Positions 16,419 through 25,504 of a stretch of 64,000 nt of DNA are shown here, one piece after another. Under the pieces are notes generated by a model, which did no database searches, was not told the origin of the DNA, and was given only the letters and a program-made list of their open reading frames with translations. A program made the translations under genes and the position numbers. Source of the stretch: Mitsuaria sp. GD03876 (lineage in GTDB: Bacteria > Pseudomonadota > Gammaproteobacteria > Burkholderiales > Burkholderiaceae_C); the NCBI RefSeq assembly GCF_029840635.1, contig NZ_JAOCCU010000004.1, forward strand, positions 124,001-188,000. The letters run 5' to 3'. Positions within the stretch are counted from its first letter, which is position 1; every line of letters starts with the position of its first letter.

Positions 16419-18446
16419 TCAGCGAGGCCCGGCCAGGAACATGTTGCCCTCCAGCGGATGGCGCCGCCCGCGCGAGGACCCCGGGCCGCTGCCTCGCATG
16501 ACGCGGTCGGCGCTCGAGGCCGTCGCCTGGCCCGCCTGCTGCACCGGGCACCGGCTGTCGATCCGGTAGCCCAGCGCCGCGGACAGCAGACGCTCCCGGC
16601 TGTCGCCCAGGTCGTGCGCGAGGTCGTCTTCGACCCGGCAGCCCGGCACGCCGGCCACGCCCTGGCCGCCGGGCTCGAAACCATCCGCGTAGTCCGCGAA
16701 GCCCCGGTCGTTGGCGAACATCGAGTCGACGGCGAAGTAGTGGTAGCCGCAGTTGTCCTTGCCGGTGAAACCGAACGGCTTGCCGCAGGTGGTGTCGCCG
16801 ATGAGCACGACCTCCACGCCGATGCCGCGCAGCGTATTGATGAGCGCCTCGCTGGCGGAGCAGGTGTCCTGCTGCGACAGGGCGAACACGCGCCGCAGGT
16901 CCAGCGTCGGCAGCGGCCGGATCGAGCTGCACTGGCCGTCGACCAGGTGGCAGGACGTCGCCATGAACGGCAAGCCGCTCGCGGTGGCCGATGCGGGATC
17001 GTTGGTGAGCAGCTTCGCGAAGGCCTTGCCGGCGGTGGCCGTCGGACCCGCGACCATGTAGGCCAGCTGGTTGGCCAGGTAGACCAGCCCGCCGCCGTTG
17101 AAACGCAGGTCGACGACCAGGTCGCGGATCTTCCGCTCGCGAAAGGTCGTCACCGCCTCGATCAAGGCGGGCTCCGCCGGCGCGATGTGGGCGTTGAAGA
17201 GCAGATACCCCACCGAGGCGCCATCCTCGCCGGTCAACACCTGGTGAAGGGGAACCGGCTTGCGGGTGATCTCCTCGCTGGTCACCGCCACCTGCCGGGG
17301 GACCCCTTGGGTCGAGGTCAGCGTGTAGGACAAGGCCTGCCCCGCCGTCGACGGGGACAGCAGTTCGTCGAGGACGTCCTCGTCGAGCTCGTCGAGGGCC
17401 GTGCCGGCGACGGCGGCCAGGCGGTCGCCGCGCTTCACGCCGGCCCGGTCCGCCGGAGCACCGGGCTCCACGAAGTCGACGCGGATGTCCCGTGGTGGCC
17501 GGTCCGAGCGAACGGCCCAGCGGATGCCGGCGCCCAGGTCACCCTGGCCGCGATCGAAGGCCTCCACCGACTTGGACGTCGCCATGAAGCTGTAGGCGTC
17601 GCGGGCCTTGCCGCTGGCGGTGCGCGCCGGCGTGCGCAACGCCGTGAAGTAGGCCTTCAGGGCGGTGCGCACGGGGCCATCGCTGTGCTTGGCCGCCCCG
17701 GCGTCGACGTCAGGCACCTCGTTCCGCCAGAGATAGACCTCGTCGACACGGGAACGGATCCACTGCTTCTCGGTCGTCAGGCTGCCGGTCCGCTGCGAGG
17801 CCTGTGCCTCGACATTGGCGGGGCTGCATTGCCCGGCGTACGCGCCGCTGGGCATCAGCGCCGGACGTCCGCCGGACGCGCCGGCACCGCTGCCCGTACC
17901 GGCGCCTCCGCCGCCGCCATCGCGTCCATCCCTGCCGTCGCGGCCATCCTTGCCGTTGACGCCATCCTTGCCATCGGCGCCGTCTCTGCCGTCAGCACCG
18001 TGTCTGCCGTCATTGCCGTCGACACCGTCCTTGCCATCCGTGCCGTCGCGTCCATCGCCACCATCGCGACCGTCACGACCGTCTCCCCCATCCCGACCGT
18101 CCTTGCCGTTGGCGCCATCCCGGCCGTTCGCACCGTCCTTGCCGTTCGGCCCGTCACGGCCGTCCGCGCCGTCCCTGCCGTTCGATCCGTTCGTGCCATC
18201 CCGGCCGTTCATGCCGTCCCGGCCGTCGTCGCCGTCCTGCCCATCCCTTCCTTCACGGCCATCCCGGCCGTCCTTGCCATCCTTGCCATCCTTGCCATCC
18301 TTGCCATCCTTGCCGTCCCGCCCGGCGATCACCGTCGGCTCCGCGGTGCCGGTATCGTGGCAGGCCTGCAGCGCCATCGCGCCCATCGCGCACGCCGCGA
18401 CGATCGACAGCCGGCGCGCGCGGCGCCCCATCGAGAGTTCCCTCAT
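16419..18446 (-). CDS. S41 protease lipoprotein with collagen-like stalk
   Basis: This encodes 675 residues. The start at MRELSMGRR is supported by GGAAGGGA just upstream. A lipoprotein signal with lipobox LQAC (Cys near residue 29) leads directly into 45 consecutive Gly-X-Y triplets (nt 17919-18323; X mostly K/R, Y mostly D/N). After a Gly-rich hinge come an S41-type protease domain with a PDZ-like segment (VEPGAPADRAGVKRGDRL), VDLRFNGGG, the catalytic serine in CSASEALIN and the paired lysine in TCGKPFGF. It should be an outer-membrane-anchored, periplasmic or surface C-terminal-processing-type protease on a long rod. The gene after it upstream on the same strand encodes a paralogue lacking the collagen stalk. 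Confidence 0.87.
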   Translation of the reverse strand: MRELSMGRRARRLSIVAACAMGAMALQACHDTGTAEPTVIAGRDGKDGKDGKDGKDGKDGRDGREGRDGQDGDDGRDGMNGRDGTNGSNGRDGADGRDGPNGKDGANGRDGANGKDGRDGGDGRDGRDGGDGRDGTDGKDGVDGNDGRHGADGRDGADGKDGVNGKDGRDGRDGRDGGGGGAGTGSGAGASGGRPALMPSGAYAGQCSPANVEAQASQRTGSLTTEKQWIRSRVDEVYLWRNEVPDVDAGAAKHSDGPVRTALKAYFTALRTPARTASGKARDAYSFMATSKSVEAFDRGQGDLGAGIRWAVRSDRPPRDIRVDFVEPGAPADRAGVKRGDRLAAVAGTALDELDEDVLDELLSPSTAGQALSYTLTSTQGVPRQVAVTSEEITRKPVPLHQVLTGEDGASVGYLLFNAHIAPAEPALIEAVTTFRERKIRDLVVDLRFNGGGLVYLANQLAYMVAGPTATAGKAFAKLLTNDPASATASGLPFMATSCHLVDGQCSSIRPLPTLDLRRVFALSQQDTCSASEALINTLRGIGVEVVLIGDTTCGKPFGFTGKDNCGYHYFAVDSMFANDRGFADYADGFEPGGQGVAGVPGCRVEDDLAHDLGDSRERLLSAALGYRIDSRCPVQQAGQATASSADRVMRGSGPGSSRGRRHPLEGNMFLAGPR
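17919..18323 (-). repeat. Collagen-like Gly-X-Y repeat region
   Basis: This codes for 45 uninterrupted Gly-X-Y triplets, mainly GKD, GRD, GAN and GAD, with almost no proline. At the 5' end of the block a 9-bp DNA unit (CCATCCTTG on the plus strand) is repeated in tandem around 18270-18310, a likely site of slippage and length change in whole triplet pairs. Confidence 0.95.
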
Positions 18447-18555
18447 TCGATCCCTTCCGCCGGAGCCACCGGCCGCGATTGACAAGCGGCGGTGGTCCTT
18501 CGGCGATGCCGCCGGTTCATTCGTGCGACAAGGAGTCCGATGCGTCCGTGCAATG

Positions 18556-18580
18556 AAAAAGGCCGCTCCGAGGAGCGGCC
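18556..18580 (-). terminator. Intrinsic terminator of the second S41 gene
   Basis: Read on the minus strand, GGCCGCTCC and GGAGCGGCC (18572-18580 and 18561-18569) form a 9-bp stem closed by two bases and followed by five T (18556-18560). It lies 42 nt after the stop at 18622, so the two S41 genes are probably separate transcripts. Confidence 0.85.
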
Positions 18581-18621
18581 CTGGCCGGCATCGCGCGCGT
18601 CGTCGCGCGCGCTCGCGGGGG

Positions 18622-20316
18622 TCAGTGGCGTCCGCCGACGATCCGGTTGTTGCGCGCGGCCAGCTTGCGCATCTGCAGCGCCACCGCGTCCTCGCCGACC
18701 GCCCGCGCCGCCGTCGCCCGCGCCATGCCGCTGTCCGAGGCGCGCGCCGCCGGGCAGGTGCCGTTGGCGCGGTATTGCAGCGCCGCGGCCAGCATCGCCT
18801 CGGCGGTGTCGCCCAGCGGGTGCTCGAGGTCGTCCGCCACCTGGCAGCCCTTGATGCCGGTCGCGCCGGTGCCCGCGGGCACGAAGCCGTCCGCGTAGTC
18901 GCCGAAGCCCTTGTTGTTGGTGCCGACGAACTCGATCGGGAAGTAGCTGTTGCCGCAGTTGTCCTTGGCGGTGAAGCCGTACGGCTTGCCGCAGGTGGTG
19001 CCGCCGACCAGCACCACTTCCACGTCCACGCCGCGCAGGCCGTTGATCAGCGCCTCGCTGGCCGAGCAGGTGCCCGACTGCGCCAGCACGAACACGCGCT
19101 TGAGGTTGAGCGCCGGCAGCGGCTGGCGCGACGAGCAGTTGTCGCCCACCAGCAGGCAGGACGTGTCGTAGAACGGGGTCTTGGCGTCGTCGCTGTTGGT
19201 CTGGGCGGTGCGCTTGCTGTTGTAGCGCAGCTGCTCGAAGGTCTTGTTCGCCGTCGGGCCGCTGCCCGCGATCATGTAGGCCAGTTCGCTGGCGATGAAC
19301 AGGTAGCCGCCGCCGTTGTAGCGCAGGTCGACGACCAGGTCGCCGATGTTGGCCGCGCGGAAGGTCTGCATCGCGTTGATGAGCTGCTGCTCGGCCGGCA
19401 GGATGTGGTCGTTGAAAACCAGGTAGCCGACCGTGCCGCCGCCGGCGACCGACAGCACCTGGCTGGTCGGCACCGGCGTCTTGGTCACGTTGCCGGCCGC
19501 CATCGCGACGCCGCGCGACACGCCCGCGGTCGAGCTCAGCACGAAGCTGTGGCTCGATCCGCCGCTGCTCGGGTACAGCGCGGCGTTGAGCACGTTCACG
19601 CCGGCCGTGTCGCCGGCGTCGGCGGAGGTGCCGTCCACGCTCACCAGCGTGTCGCCGCGGCGCACGCCGGCCCGGTCGGCCACGCTGCCGGGCTCGACGA
19701 AGGCGACGCGGATGTTGCGCGGCGGCGTGGCCGACTTCATCGTCCACTCGATGCCGTAGCCGAGCTCCACGCCGCCCTGCGACAGCGCGTTCCACTCGCG
19801 GGTGCTGAGCATGAAGCTGAACTGGTCCTTGCGCTTGCCGCTGGCCGTCGTCTGCGGCGACAGCAAGGCCTCGAAGTAGTTGTTCAGCGCGGTGCCGACA
19901 TCGGTGCCGCTGTAGGGCGCGGCCGCGGCATCGACCGCGGGCACGTCCTCGCGCCACAGGTAGGCCTCGTCGAAGTAAGAACGGATGAAGTTCTTCTCGA
20001 TCGCCAGCGAGCCGGTGCGCGTGTTGACCGGCGCCTCCGGGTTGCCGGCCGCGCACTGGTTGGCGTAGGTCGAGCTGGGCTGCAGCGTCGTGTTGCCAGT
20101 GCCGCCGGTCCCGCCCGTGCCCCCGGTGCCGCCACCGATGACCGAGCCGCCGCCGCCCCCGTTGTTGCCGCCGCCGCCACCGACATTGCCGCCGCTGCCG
20201 CCCAGCACCGGCGTGCCGCTGTCGGCACCGCCGCCGCCGCAGCCGCTCAGCAGCACGGCCCCGATCGCGCCGGCCACGGCCAGGCGCGCCACCCGCAACA
20301 TCGCGGATCGATTCAT
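18622..20316 (-). CDS. S41 protease lipoprotein with Gly-rich linker
   Basis: This encodes 564 residues, a paralogue of the downstream collagen-stalk protease. A lipoprotein signal with lipobox LSGC is followed by ~60 residues of Gly runs with Ser/Asn/Thr. The rest aligns closely with its neighbour: NTRTGSLAIEKNFIRSYFDEAYLWREDVP, the PDZ-like VEPGSVADRAGVRRGDTL, VDLRYNGGG, catalytic serine in CSASEALIN and lysine in TCGKPYGF. Conserved paired cysteines (ANQCAAG, TSCLLVGDNCSS, KGCQV) suggest disulfides in the periplasm. Tandem duplication with exchange of the tether is the simplest explanation. The substrate is unknown. Confidence 0.87.
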   Translation of the reverse strand: MNRSAMLRVARLAVAGAIGAVLLSGCGGGGADSGTPVLGGSGGNVGGGGGNNGGGGGSVIGGGTGGTGGTGGTGNTTLQPSSTYANQCAAGNPEAPVNTRTGSLAIEKNFIRSYFDEAYLWREDVPAVDAAAAPYSGTDVGTALNNYFEALLSPQTTASGKRKDQFSFMLSTREWNALSQGGVELGYGIEWTMKSATPPRNIRVAFVEPGSVADRAGVRRGDTLVSVDGTSADAGDTAGVNVLNAALYPSSGGSSHSFVLSSTAGVSRGVAMAAGNVTKTPVPTSQVLSVAGGGTVGYLVFNDHILPAEQQLINAMQTFRAANIGDLVVDLRYNGGGYLFIASELAYMIAGSGPTANKTFEQLRYNSKRTAQTNSDDAKTPFYDTSCLLVGDNCSSRQPLPALNLKRVFVLAQSGTCSASEALINGLRGVDVEVVLVGGTTCGKPYGFTAKDNCGNSYFPIEFVGTNNKGFGDYADGFVPAGTGATGIKGCQVADDLEHPLGDTAEAMLAAALQYRANGTCPAARASDSGMARATAARAVGEDAVALQMRKLAARNNRIVGGRH

Positions 20317-20436
20317 CGCTTACTCCCTCGAGGGACCCGGTCCCGGTGTTCTTGTCTCGGCGCCGATGTCGTCACGACACGGGCGCCAACCTACGAGGGT
20401 CGATTTATAGCGGGAAACCCGCAGCGGCTGGCGATC

Positions 20437-20760
20437 TCAGGCCAAGGCTTCCGCCTTCAGGGTGACGAGTGACGCGCCCTCGCCACTGGCGAGGATCCGC
20501 CATCCGAACCAGCTGGGCGACACCGGCAGGTCCAGCGTCTGGCCGGGCTCGAGCCAGTGGTCGTCCGGCCACCCGTCGCGGGTGATCCAGGCGCGCCCGC
20601 CATGGACACGCAGTCGCACGGGGCGGCGCACGCGCAGCGCGAGCGGGCTGCCGTCGGTCGGCAGGACCACGGCATCCGGCCCGGGGTCGGGGGCGACACA
20701 GGCCGGCGGCGGCGCGAGCCGGGGCCGGAACGGCAGGTGGAGGCGGAGGAGCGGTTGCAT
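20437..20760 (-). CDS. DUF2917 protein
   Basis: This encodes 107 residues with the DUF2917 core (PLALRVRRPVRLRVHGGRAWITRDG, then DDHWLEPGQTLDLP and ASGEGASLVTL), probably a small cupin-like beta protein. Function of the family is unknown. Start at MQPLLRLHLPF gives the usual length, but the GAGGGA sits very close to it; an upstream in-frame ATG at 20796 is an alternative. It is divergent from a MocR-type regulator gene, which may control it. Confidence 0.7.
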   Translation of the reverse strand: MQPLLRLHLPFRPRLAPPPACVAPDPGPDAVVLPTDGSPLALRVRRPVRLRVHGGRAWITRDGWPDDHWLEPGQTLDLPVSPSWFGWRILASGEGASLVTLKAEALA

Positions 20761-20912
20761 TCCCTCACGATAAAAAGCGGCTGTGTGGCGCTCCATCCAC
20801 AGGCGGCGGCCGACGCGGCGCATACAGCCTGCGCCCGCGCGGCACCTGTGCTGGCCGGCTTGCCGTTCATCTGTATTGGTTACCGCGAGGTGACAACACA
20901 CAGAATCGACGC

Positions 20913-22367
20913 ATGGACACGCCGCAGTTACCGCTGTACATGCAACTCGCCGACCGGATGGCCCGGTCGATCCGCTCCAGCACGCTCAAGCGCGGCGAGC
21001 GATTGCCCTCGGTGCGGGAACTGGCGGCGCAGCACGGCGTGTCGCTGTCCACGGCGGTGCAGGCCTACCGATGGCTGGAGGATGCCCGGCTGATCGAGGC
21101 CCGGCCGCGCTCGGGCTACTTCGTCGCGGCGCGTCCGCCGCGGCTGCCCGAGCCGCAGGTCTCGCGGCCCGACCCGGCCTCGCGGATGGTGCAGCTGGAC
21201 CACCTGGGCGCGCAGGTGATGGCGCTGTCGCAGGACCCCGCCTTCGTCTCCTTCGGCGCGGCCTGCCCGGGGCCGGAGCTGTTCGACGCGGACCGCGTGC
21301 GCCGCGCGATGGCGCGCGCGGTGATGCGCCACCGCGACCTGCTGTGCACCTACCCGATCGGCCCCGGCATGGAGGAGGCGCGGCGGGCCGTCGCGCGCCA
21401 TGCGCTGGGCCTGGGGTGCGTGCTCGATCCGGACGAGGTCGTCATCACCAACAGCTGCATCGAGGCGATCAGCCTGTGCCTGCGCGTCGTGTGCAAGCCC
21501 GGCGACGTGGTGGCGCTCGAATCGCCGACCTATTACGGCTTCCTGGAGATCCTGCAGAGCCTGCACCTGCGCGCGCTGGAGATCCCGACCCATCCGCGGC
21601 ACGGCATGTCGCTGGACGCGCTGCAGCTGGCCTTCGAGACGCAGCAGGTCAAGGCGGTGCTGACGGTGCCGACGTTGTCCAACCCGCTGGGCGCCTGCCT
21701 GCCGGTGCCGGAACGCCGCCGCCTGGCGGCGATGCTGGCGCAGCACGACGTCGCGCTGATCGAGGACGTGCTCTACAACGACCTGGCCGAGCAGGAGGAC
21801 AAGCGCCGCGCGGTGAAGTCCTTCGACACGACGGGGCACGTGATGATCTGCGGCTCGTTCTCCAAGACGATCGCGCCGGGGCTGCGGCTGGGCTGGGTCG
21901 AGGCCGGCCGCTGGGGCCGCGTGCTGCGCCAGACCAAGGCGGTGCAGTCGGGCGCGCAGACCAGCGTGCTGGAGCTGGCGCTGGCGGACCTGCTGACGCA
22001 GGCCGGCGGCGGCGCGGCGCTGCGGCAGCTGCGGGCGACGATCGCGGCGCGGGTCGACGACGCGCGCCGGCTGATCGCCGAGAGCTTCCCCAAGGGCACG
22101 CGGGTGTCCGATCCGGCGGGCGGCTTCATCCTGTGGGTGGAGCTGCCGGAATCGCTCGACGCGGCGCAGCTGTACGAGGCCTGCCTGGCCGAGCACATCG
22201 TCATCGCGCCGGGGCTGATGTTCTCGGCGAGCCCGCGCTTCCGGCACTGCGTGCGGCTGGGCGTCGGCGGCCAGTGGGGACCGGAGCATCCGCGCGCGCT
22301 GCGGCGCATCGGCGCCTTGGCCAAGGCGCTGCTGATGAGCCCGGACAGCGACGAGATCGCGGCCTAG
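20913..22367 (+). CDS. MocR/PdxR-type regulator (GntR HTH fused to aminotransferase)
   Basis: This encodes 484 residues. The N-terminal GntR winged helix (about 5-75: LYMQLADRMARSIRSS, RLPSVRELAAQHGVSLST, GYFV) is joined to a class I aminotransferase-fold domain (about 95-470). The PLP-binding lysine is in GSFSKTIAPGLRLGW near residue 318. MocR proteins use PLP or its aldimines as effector and usually act on a divergent neighbour, which here is the DUF2917 gene. No Shine-Dalgarno precedes the ATG; CAGAAT lies 6 nt before it, so the mRNA may have little or no leader. Confidence 0.9.
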   Translation: MDTPQLPLYMQLADRMARSIRSSTLKRGERLPSVRELAAQHGVSLSTAVQAYRWLEDARLIEARPRSGYFVAARPPRLPEPQVSRPDPASRMVQLDHLGAQVMALSQDPAFVSFGAACPGPELFDADRVRRAMARAVMRHRDLLCTYPIGPGMEEARRAVARHALGLGCVLDPDEVVITNSCIEAISLCLRVVCKPGDVVALESPTYYGFLEILQSLHLRALEIPTHPRHGMSLDALQLAFETQQVKAVLTVPTLSNPLGACLPVPERRRLAAMLAQHDVALIEDVLYNDLAEQEDKRRAVKSFDTTGHVMICGSFSKTIAPGLRLGWVEAGRWGRVLRQTKAVQSGAQTSVLELALADLLTQAGGGAALRQLRATIAARVDDARRLIAESFPKGTRVSDPAGGFILWVELPESLDAAQLYEACLAEHIVIAPGLMFSASPRFRHCVRLGVGGQWGPEHPRALRRIGALAKALLMSPDSDEIAA

Positions 22368-22383
22368 GCCCTCCCGCCCCGGC

Positions 22384-23433
22384 TCATCCCTGCAGCCACT
22401 CGTCGTCCGCGTCCAGGCCCTTGGGCGCCTTCAGCCGCGTCGCGGCGGCCTCGTCCTCGAGCAGCCGCCAGCGCCACCAGTCCGTGGAGACCGCCTTGAT
22501 CAGCGCCGCATGGTGCGCGGCAAGCTTTTCCGGCAAGGGATCGCGGCCTCGACCCTCCAGCCGTTGCGCGAATCCCTGGCCGCGTTCGCCGCCGCCGCCG
22601 AAGCTCATGTGGTCCGCGCCGTCCAGCCACAGCTGCGCCTTGGCGCCGGCGGGCAGCGTGTCGTAGACCGCGCGGCGGTAGCGGCCGTCGCGCTCCTGGC
22701 CGAGCGGGTTGCCGTCCAGGCTGCCGGTCAGGCACAGCATCGGCCGCGTGATGCCCTTGATGCCGCCCGCGAAGTGTCCCGCCGACGGGCTGAACGCGAC
22801 GAAGGCCTTGAAGTGCGATTCCGACAGGTCCGGCGCGCTGCGGGCCTGGAAGTCGCGGCCGGCGACCGCCAGCGTCGTCTGCGCGCCGAAGGAATGGCCC
22901 GACATGCCCAGCGCCTCCGGCCGCACCCGCGCCCAGGGGCCCTGCCCGGCCTTGTGCAGCTTGAGCAGTTGCTCGACGGCGAACTGCACGTCATGGCCGC
23001 GCTCGATCAACTGCTCGGCGCTGGCCGCGGCCTTCACCGCCGGCAGGCCGCCGCGCCAGATCGCCCGGTCGCTGCCCGCGTGCTGCAGGTGCAGCGTCGC
23101 GATGCCGGCCTCGGCCCAGGCCTGCGCCCATTCGGTGCCGGCGTCCAGGCTGCCGCCCAGGCCGTGGGAGAACACCACCAGCGCCACCGGGCGGTCGCCC
23201 TCGGGCAGGCGCAGCCGCCAGGGGATGTCGCGCGAACGGGCCGGGTCGCGCCAGCTGCCTTGCGTGACGCCTTGCGTGACGCCGGGCGTGGACGGCGGCG
23301 CGGACGCCGCCGGCGCGGCCTGCGCGTGGGCGGCCCGCCAGGGCAACGCGCCCAGCGCGGCGGTCAGGGCCGCCGAGCGCAGCAGCGCGCGGCGGGCGGG
23401 GTCGGGGGAGTGGGAAAACGTGGCGGGGTCCAT
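22384..23433 (-). CDS. Exported alpha/beta hydrolase
   Basis: This encodes 349 residues. The start MDPATFSHSPD is followed by a twin-arginine signal (ARRALLRSAALTAALG, cleavage near AHAQA). The hydrolase core shows the oxyanion region VVFSHGLGG, the nucleophile elbow GMSGHSFGAQ (Ser) and DGADHMSFGG (probable catalytic His), similar to dienelactone-hydrolase/PAF-acetylhydrolase-like enzymes. A short direct repeat encodes GVTQGVTQG just after the signal. It converges with the MocR gene. Substrate not evident; probably a periplasmic esterase or lipase-like enzyme. Confidence 0.8.
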   Translation of the reverse strand: MDPATFSHSPDPARRALLRSAALTAALGALPWRAAHAQAAPAASAPPSTPGVTQGVTQGSWRDPARSRDIPWRLRLPEGDRPVALVVFSHGLGGSLDAGTEWAQAWAEAGIATLHLQHAGSDRAIWRGGLPAVKAAASAEQLIERGHDVQFAVEQLLKLHKAGQGPWARVRPEALGMSGHSFGAQTTLAVAGRDFQARSAPDLSESHFKAFVAFSPSAGHFAGGIKGITRPMLCLTGSLDGNPLGQERDGRYRRAVYDTLPAGAKAQLWLDGADHMSFGGGGERGQGFAQRLEGRGRDPLPEKLAAHHAALIKAVSTDWWRWRLLEDEAAATRLKAPKGLDADDEWLQG

Positions 23434-23508
23434 CCGTCGATTCTGCAAAAACGGGCGCCGGCGGCGCCAGCTTTTACCCATCTCCGCGGCGGCCGTCGCC
23501 GGCCGCGC

Positions 23509-24492
23509 TCACGCGGACGAGGCGGGCAGATCCCGTTCCCGCCCCGGCGGCACCGGCTTGAGGCGCAGCGCCCAGCAGACCCCGCCGACCAGCAGCGCGA
23601 CGCCCGCAGCGCCCAGCAGCGGCGGCCATTCGCCTCGATGCAGTTGCGCGTAGGCCAGCGCGGCCAGGGTCTCGAACACGATCAGCTGGCCCACCAGCGC
23701 GGTGGGCAGGCGCTGGCTGGCCTCGTTCCAGCACAGCGTGCCGAGCCAGGACGCGAACAGGCCGATGGCGACCATGAGCCCGACGAAGGGCCAGACGCGC
23801 GGCCCGGCCGGGAAGTCGAAGCCGGCCGGCAGCAGCGGCCAGCCCGCCGCGTCGGCGGCGGCGATCACGACGAAGGCCAGCGCCGCCATCGGCAGCGTGA
23901 CCAGGCCCTGCGCCGTGGCCCAGGCGCGCGGACTGCGGCCGGCGTGGTCGCGCAGCCAGTCGGCGTTGCGGATCGGATACCAGGTCCAGCAGGCCAGCGC
24001 GATCAGCGCCAGGCCCGCGCCCTGCAGGTAGCGGCCCAGCGCCTGCGGCGCCAGCGCTTGCTGCTCCACCTGGTTGACGCAGCCGATGCCCAGCGCGATC
24101 AGCGCCAGCGCCGGGGCCAGGTCGCGCCAGCGGTAGTGGCCGTCGCGCGCGGCGTTGCGCCGGTTGGCGCAGATCGCGATCACCACCGGCAGCGTGCCGA
24201 TGATCATCGTGGGCAGCGGCCCGCCGGCGCGCTGGATCGCCGCGGCCAGCGTCAGGTAATAGAGGAAGTTGCCGATCGCGCTGAGCTTGACCGCGTCCAT
24301 CCAGTCGGCGCGGGTCAGGCGGGCGAGCTCGCGGCGGTCGAACAGCGCCAGCGGCACCGCCAGCAGCCCGAAGGCCAGGTAGCGGCCGGCCATCAGCATG
24401 GCGGCCGGGTACTCCGGCAGCAGCAACGGCGTGACGAACACCAGGCCCCACATCAGGCCGGCGGCGAGCGCGAACAGGAATCCGGACAACAT
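23509..24492 (-). CDS. DMT superfamily transporter (EamA)
   Basis: This encodes 327 residues with about ten hydrophobic helices and two EamA repeats (first opening with FLFALAAGLMWGLVFV, second with WTWYPIRNADWLRD then FASWLGTLCWNEASQRLPTALVGQL). This layout fits drug/metabolite exporters of the inner membrane. The gene lies 20 bases downstream of an AraC regulator on the same strand and is probably in one transcript with it, so the regulator may control efflux of its own ligand (inference). Confidence 0.85.
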   Translation of the reverse strand: MLSGFLFALAAGLMWGLVFVTPLLLPEYPAAMLMAGRYLAFGLLAVPLALFDRRELARLTRADWMDAVKLSAIGNFLYYLTLAAAIQRAGGPLPTMIIGTLPVVIAICANRRNAARDGHYRWRDLAPALALIALGIGCVNQVEQQALAPQALGRYLQGAGLALIALACWTWYPIRNADWLRDHAGRSPRAWATAQGLVTLPMAALAFVVIAAADAAGWPLLPAGFDFPAGPRVWPFVGLMVAIGLFASWLGTLCWNEASQRLPTALVGQLIVFETLAALAYAQLHRGEWPPLLGAAGVALLVGGVCWALRLKPVPPGRERDLPASSA

Positions 24493-24512
24493 CCGCGCAG
24501 TCTCGCGCGCGG

Positions 24513-25340
24513 TCAGGGCCGGCGTCTTGTACCGAGTTGCTGCTGGTAGCGCGCCGGCGTGACGCCGTAGCGGCGCGCGAACGCGCGCGTCAGGTGCGCC
24601 TGGTCGGTCAGGCCGACGGCCGCGGCGACCTGCGCCGGCGCGTGCCCGACGGCGAGCTGGCGCTTGGCCTCGTTCAGCCGCAATGCCATCAGCGCCTGCT
24701 GCGGCGTCGCATGGTGCTGGTCCTTGAAGCTGCGCAAGAAGTGGAACGGGCTCAGCCCCGCGACGGCGGCCAGGCGGGCGGTGTCCAGCGATTCGTCCAG
24801 GTGGGCGCGCATGAACTCGATCACCGGTGCGAAACGCGGCGCGGCGCCGTCGGGCCGGCGCGGCGCGCGATGCGCGTGGCGGCTCAGGCCCTGCACCAGC
24901 GCCAGCAGCGCGCTGTCGAAGGCCAGCGGCTCCCGGGCCTGCCAGAGCGCGGCGATCAGCGCCGCGGCGCGGGTCGCGGCCTCGGCGTCATGGGCGACGG
25001 CGGCGTCGAAGCGCCAGGCCGGTCCGCCGTAGAGCTCGGCCAGCAGCGCCTCGTCGAGGTAGACCATCCGGTAGCCCCAGGCGTCGGCGGTGGCGGCCTC
25101 GCCGGTATGGATGTCCTCGGGGTTCATCAGCATCAGCGTGGCGCGCGGCGCCAGGTGCTCGCCGCCGCGCCAGCGGAAGCGGCCGACGCCCTCGGTGATC
25201 GCGCCCAGGCCGTAGGCCTCGTGCGTATGCGGCTCGAAGCTGTGCCGCAGGATGTGGGCGTGGTACAGCTCGACGCCCGCGCGATGGGCGGGGCGCCGGT
25301 ACGCGGCCTGGTCCTGGGGATGCTCGAACGCCGTGGGCAT
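24513..25340 (-). CDS. AraC family regulator with cupin sensor
   Basis: This encodes 275 residues. The N-terminal AraC_binding cupin is seen in HSFEPHTHEAYGLGAITEG and PEDIHTGEA. The C-terminal double HTH (about 175-270) includes AAVAGLSPFHFLRSFKDQHHATPQQAL and GLTDQAHLTRAFARRYGVTPARYQQ. ATG 25340 is preferred over an ATG ten codons upstream because TAGACT lies exactly 8 nt before it, matching the leaderless pattern seen at other genes. Its neighbour is a DMT exporter that it may regulate. Confidence 0.85.
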   Translation of the reverse strand: MPTAFEHPQDQAAYRRPAHRAGVELYHAHILRHSFEPHTHEAYGLGAITEGVGRFRWRGGEHLAPRATLMLMNPEDIHTGEAATADAWGYRMVYLDEALLAELYGGPAWRFDAAVAHDAEAATRAAALIAALWQAREPLAFDSALLALVQGLSRHAHRAPRRPDGAAPRFAPVIEFMRAHLDESLDTARLAAVAGLSPFHFLRSFKDQHHATPQQALMALRLNEAKRQLAVGHAPAQVAAAVGLTDQAHLTRAFARRYGVTPARYQQQLGTRRRP

Positions 25341-25348
25341 GGGACGCG

Positions 25349-25354
25349 AGTCTA
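25349..25354 (-). promoter_or_regulatory. Putative -10 box for leaderless araC-type mRNA
   Basis: On the minus strand TAGACT lies 8 nt before the ATG at 25340, with no ribosome site. Confidence 0.45.
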
Positions 25355-25422
25355 GGCCCGGCATCCCCACCGGCGCGGCACGAGCCTTCGTGCCTCGGGA
25401 ACCGGGGACGCCGCCGACACCG

Positions 25423-25480
25423 GCAGTCAGTCAGTCAGGCAGGCGGGCAGGCAGGCAGGCGGGCGGTCAGGCACGGCAGG
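25423..25480. repeat. Degenerate tetranucleotide repeat
   Basis: About a dozen copies of CAGT/CAGG/CGGG-type tetranucleotides run between two regulator genes, 25 nt past the stop of the AraC gene at 25505. Such tracts can vary in length by slippage; it is outside any coding frame. Confidence 0.7.
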
Positions 25481-25504
25481 GCCGGCCGGACGCGGCGCCA
25501 CGCT

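Noticed and set aside
18230-18323. Regular short repeats that could suggest a CRISPR array
   Set aside because: Units are 9 bp without unique spacers and are in frame with the collagen-like coding repeat.
17815-20472. An 885-codon plus-strand frame across both S41 genes
   Set aside because: Pro/Ser-rich and Val/Ala/Arg-rich translation mirrors the Gly-X-Y and Gly-rich DNA of the real minus-strand genes.
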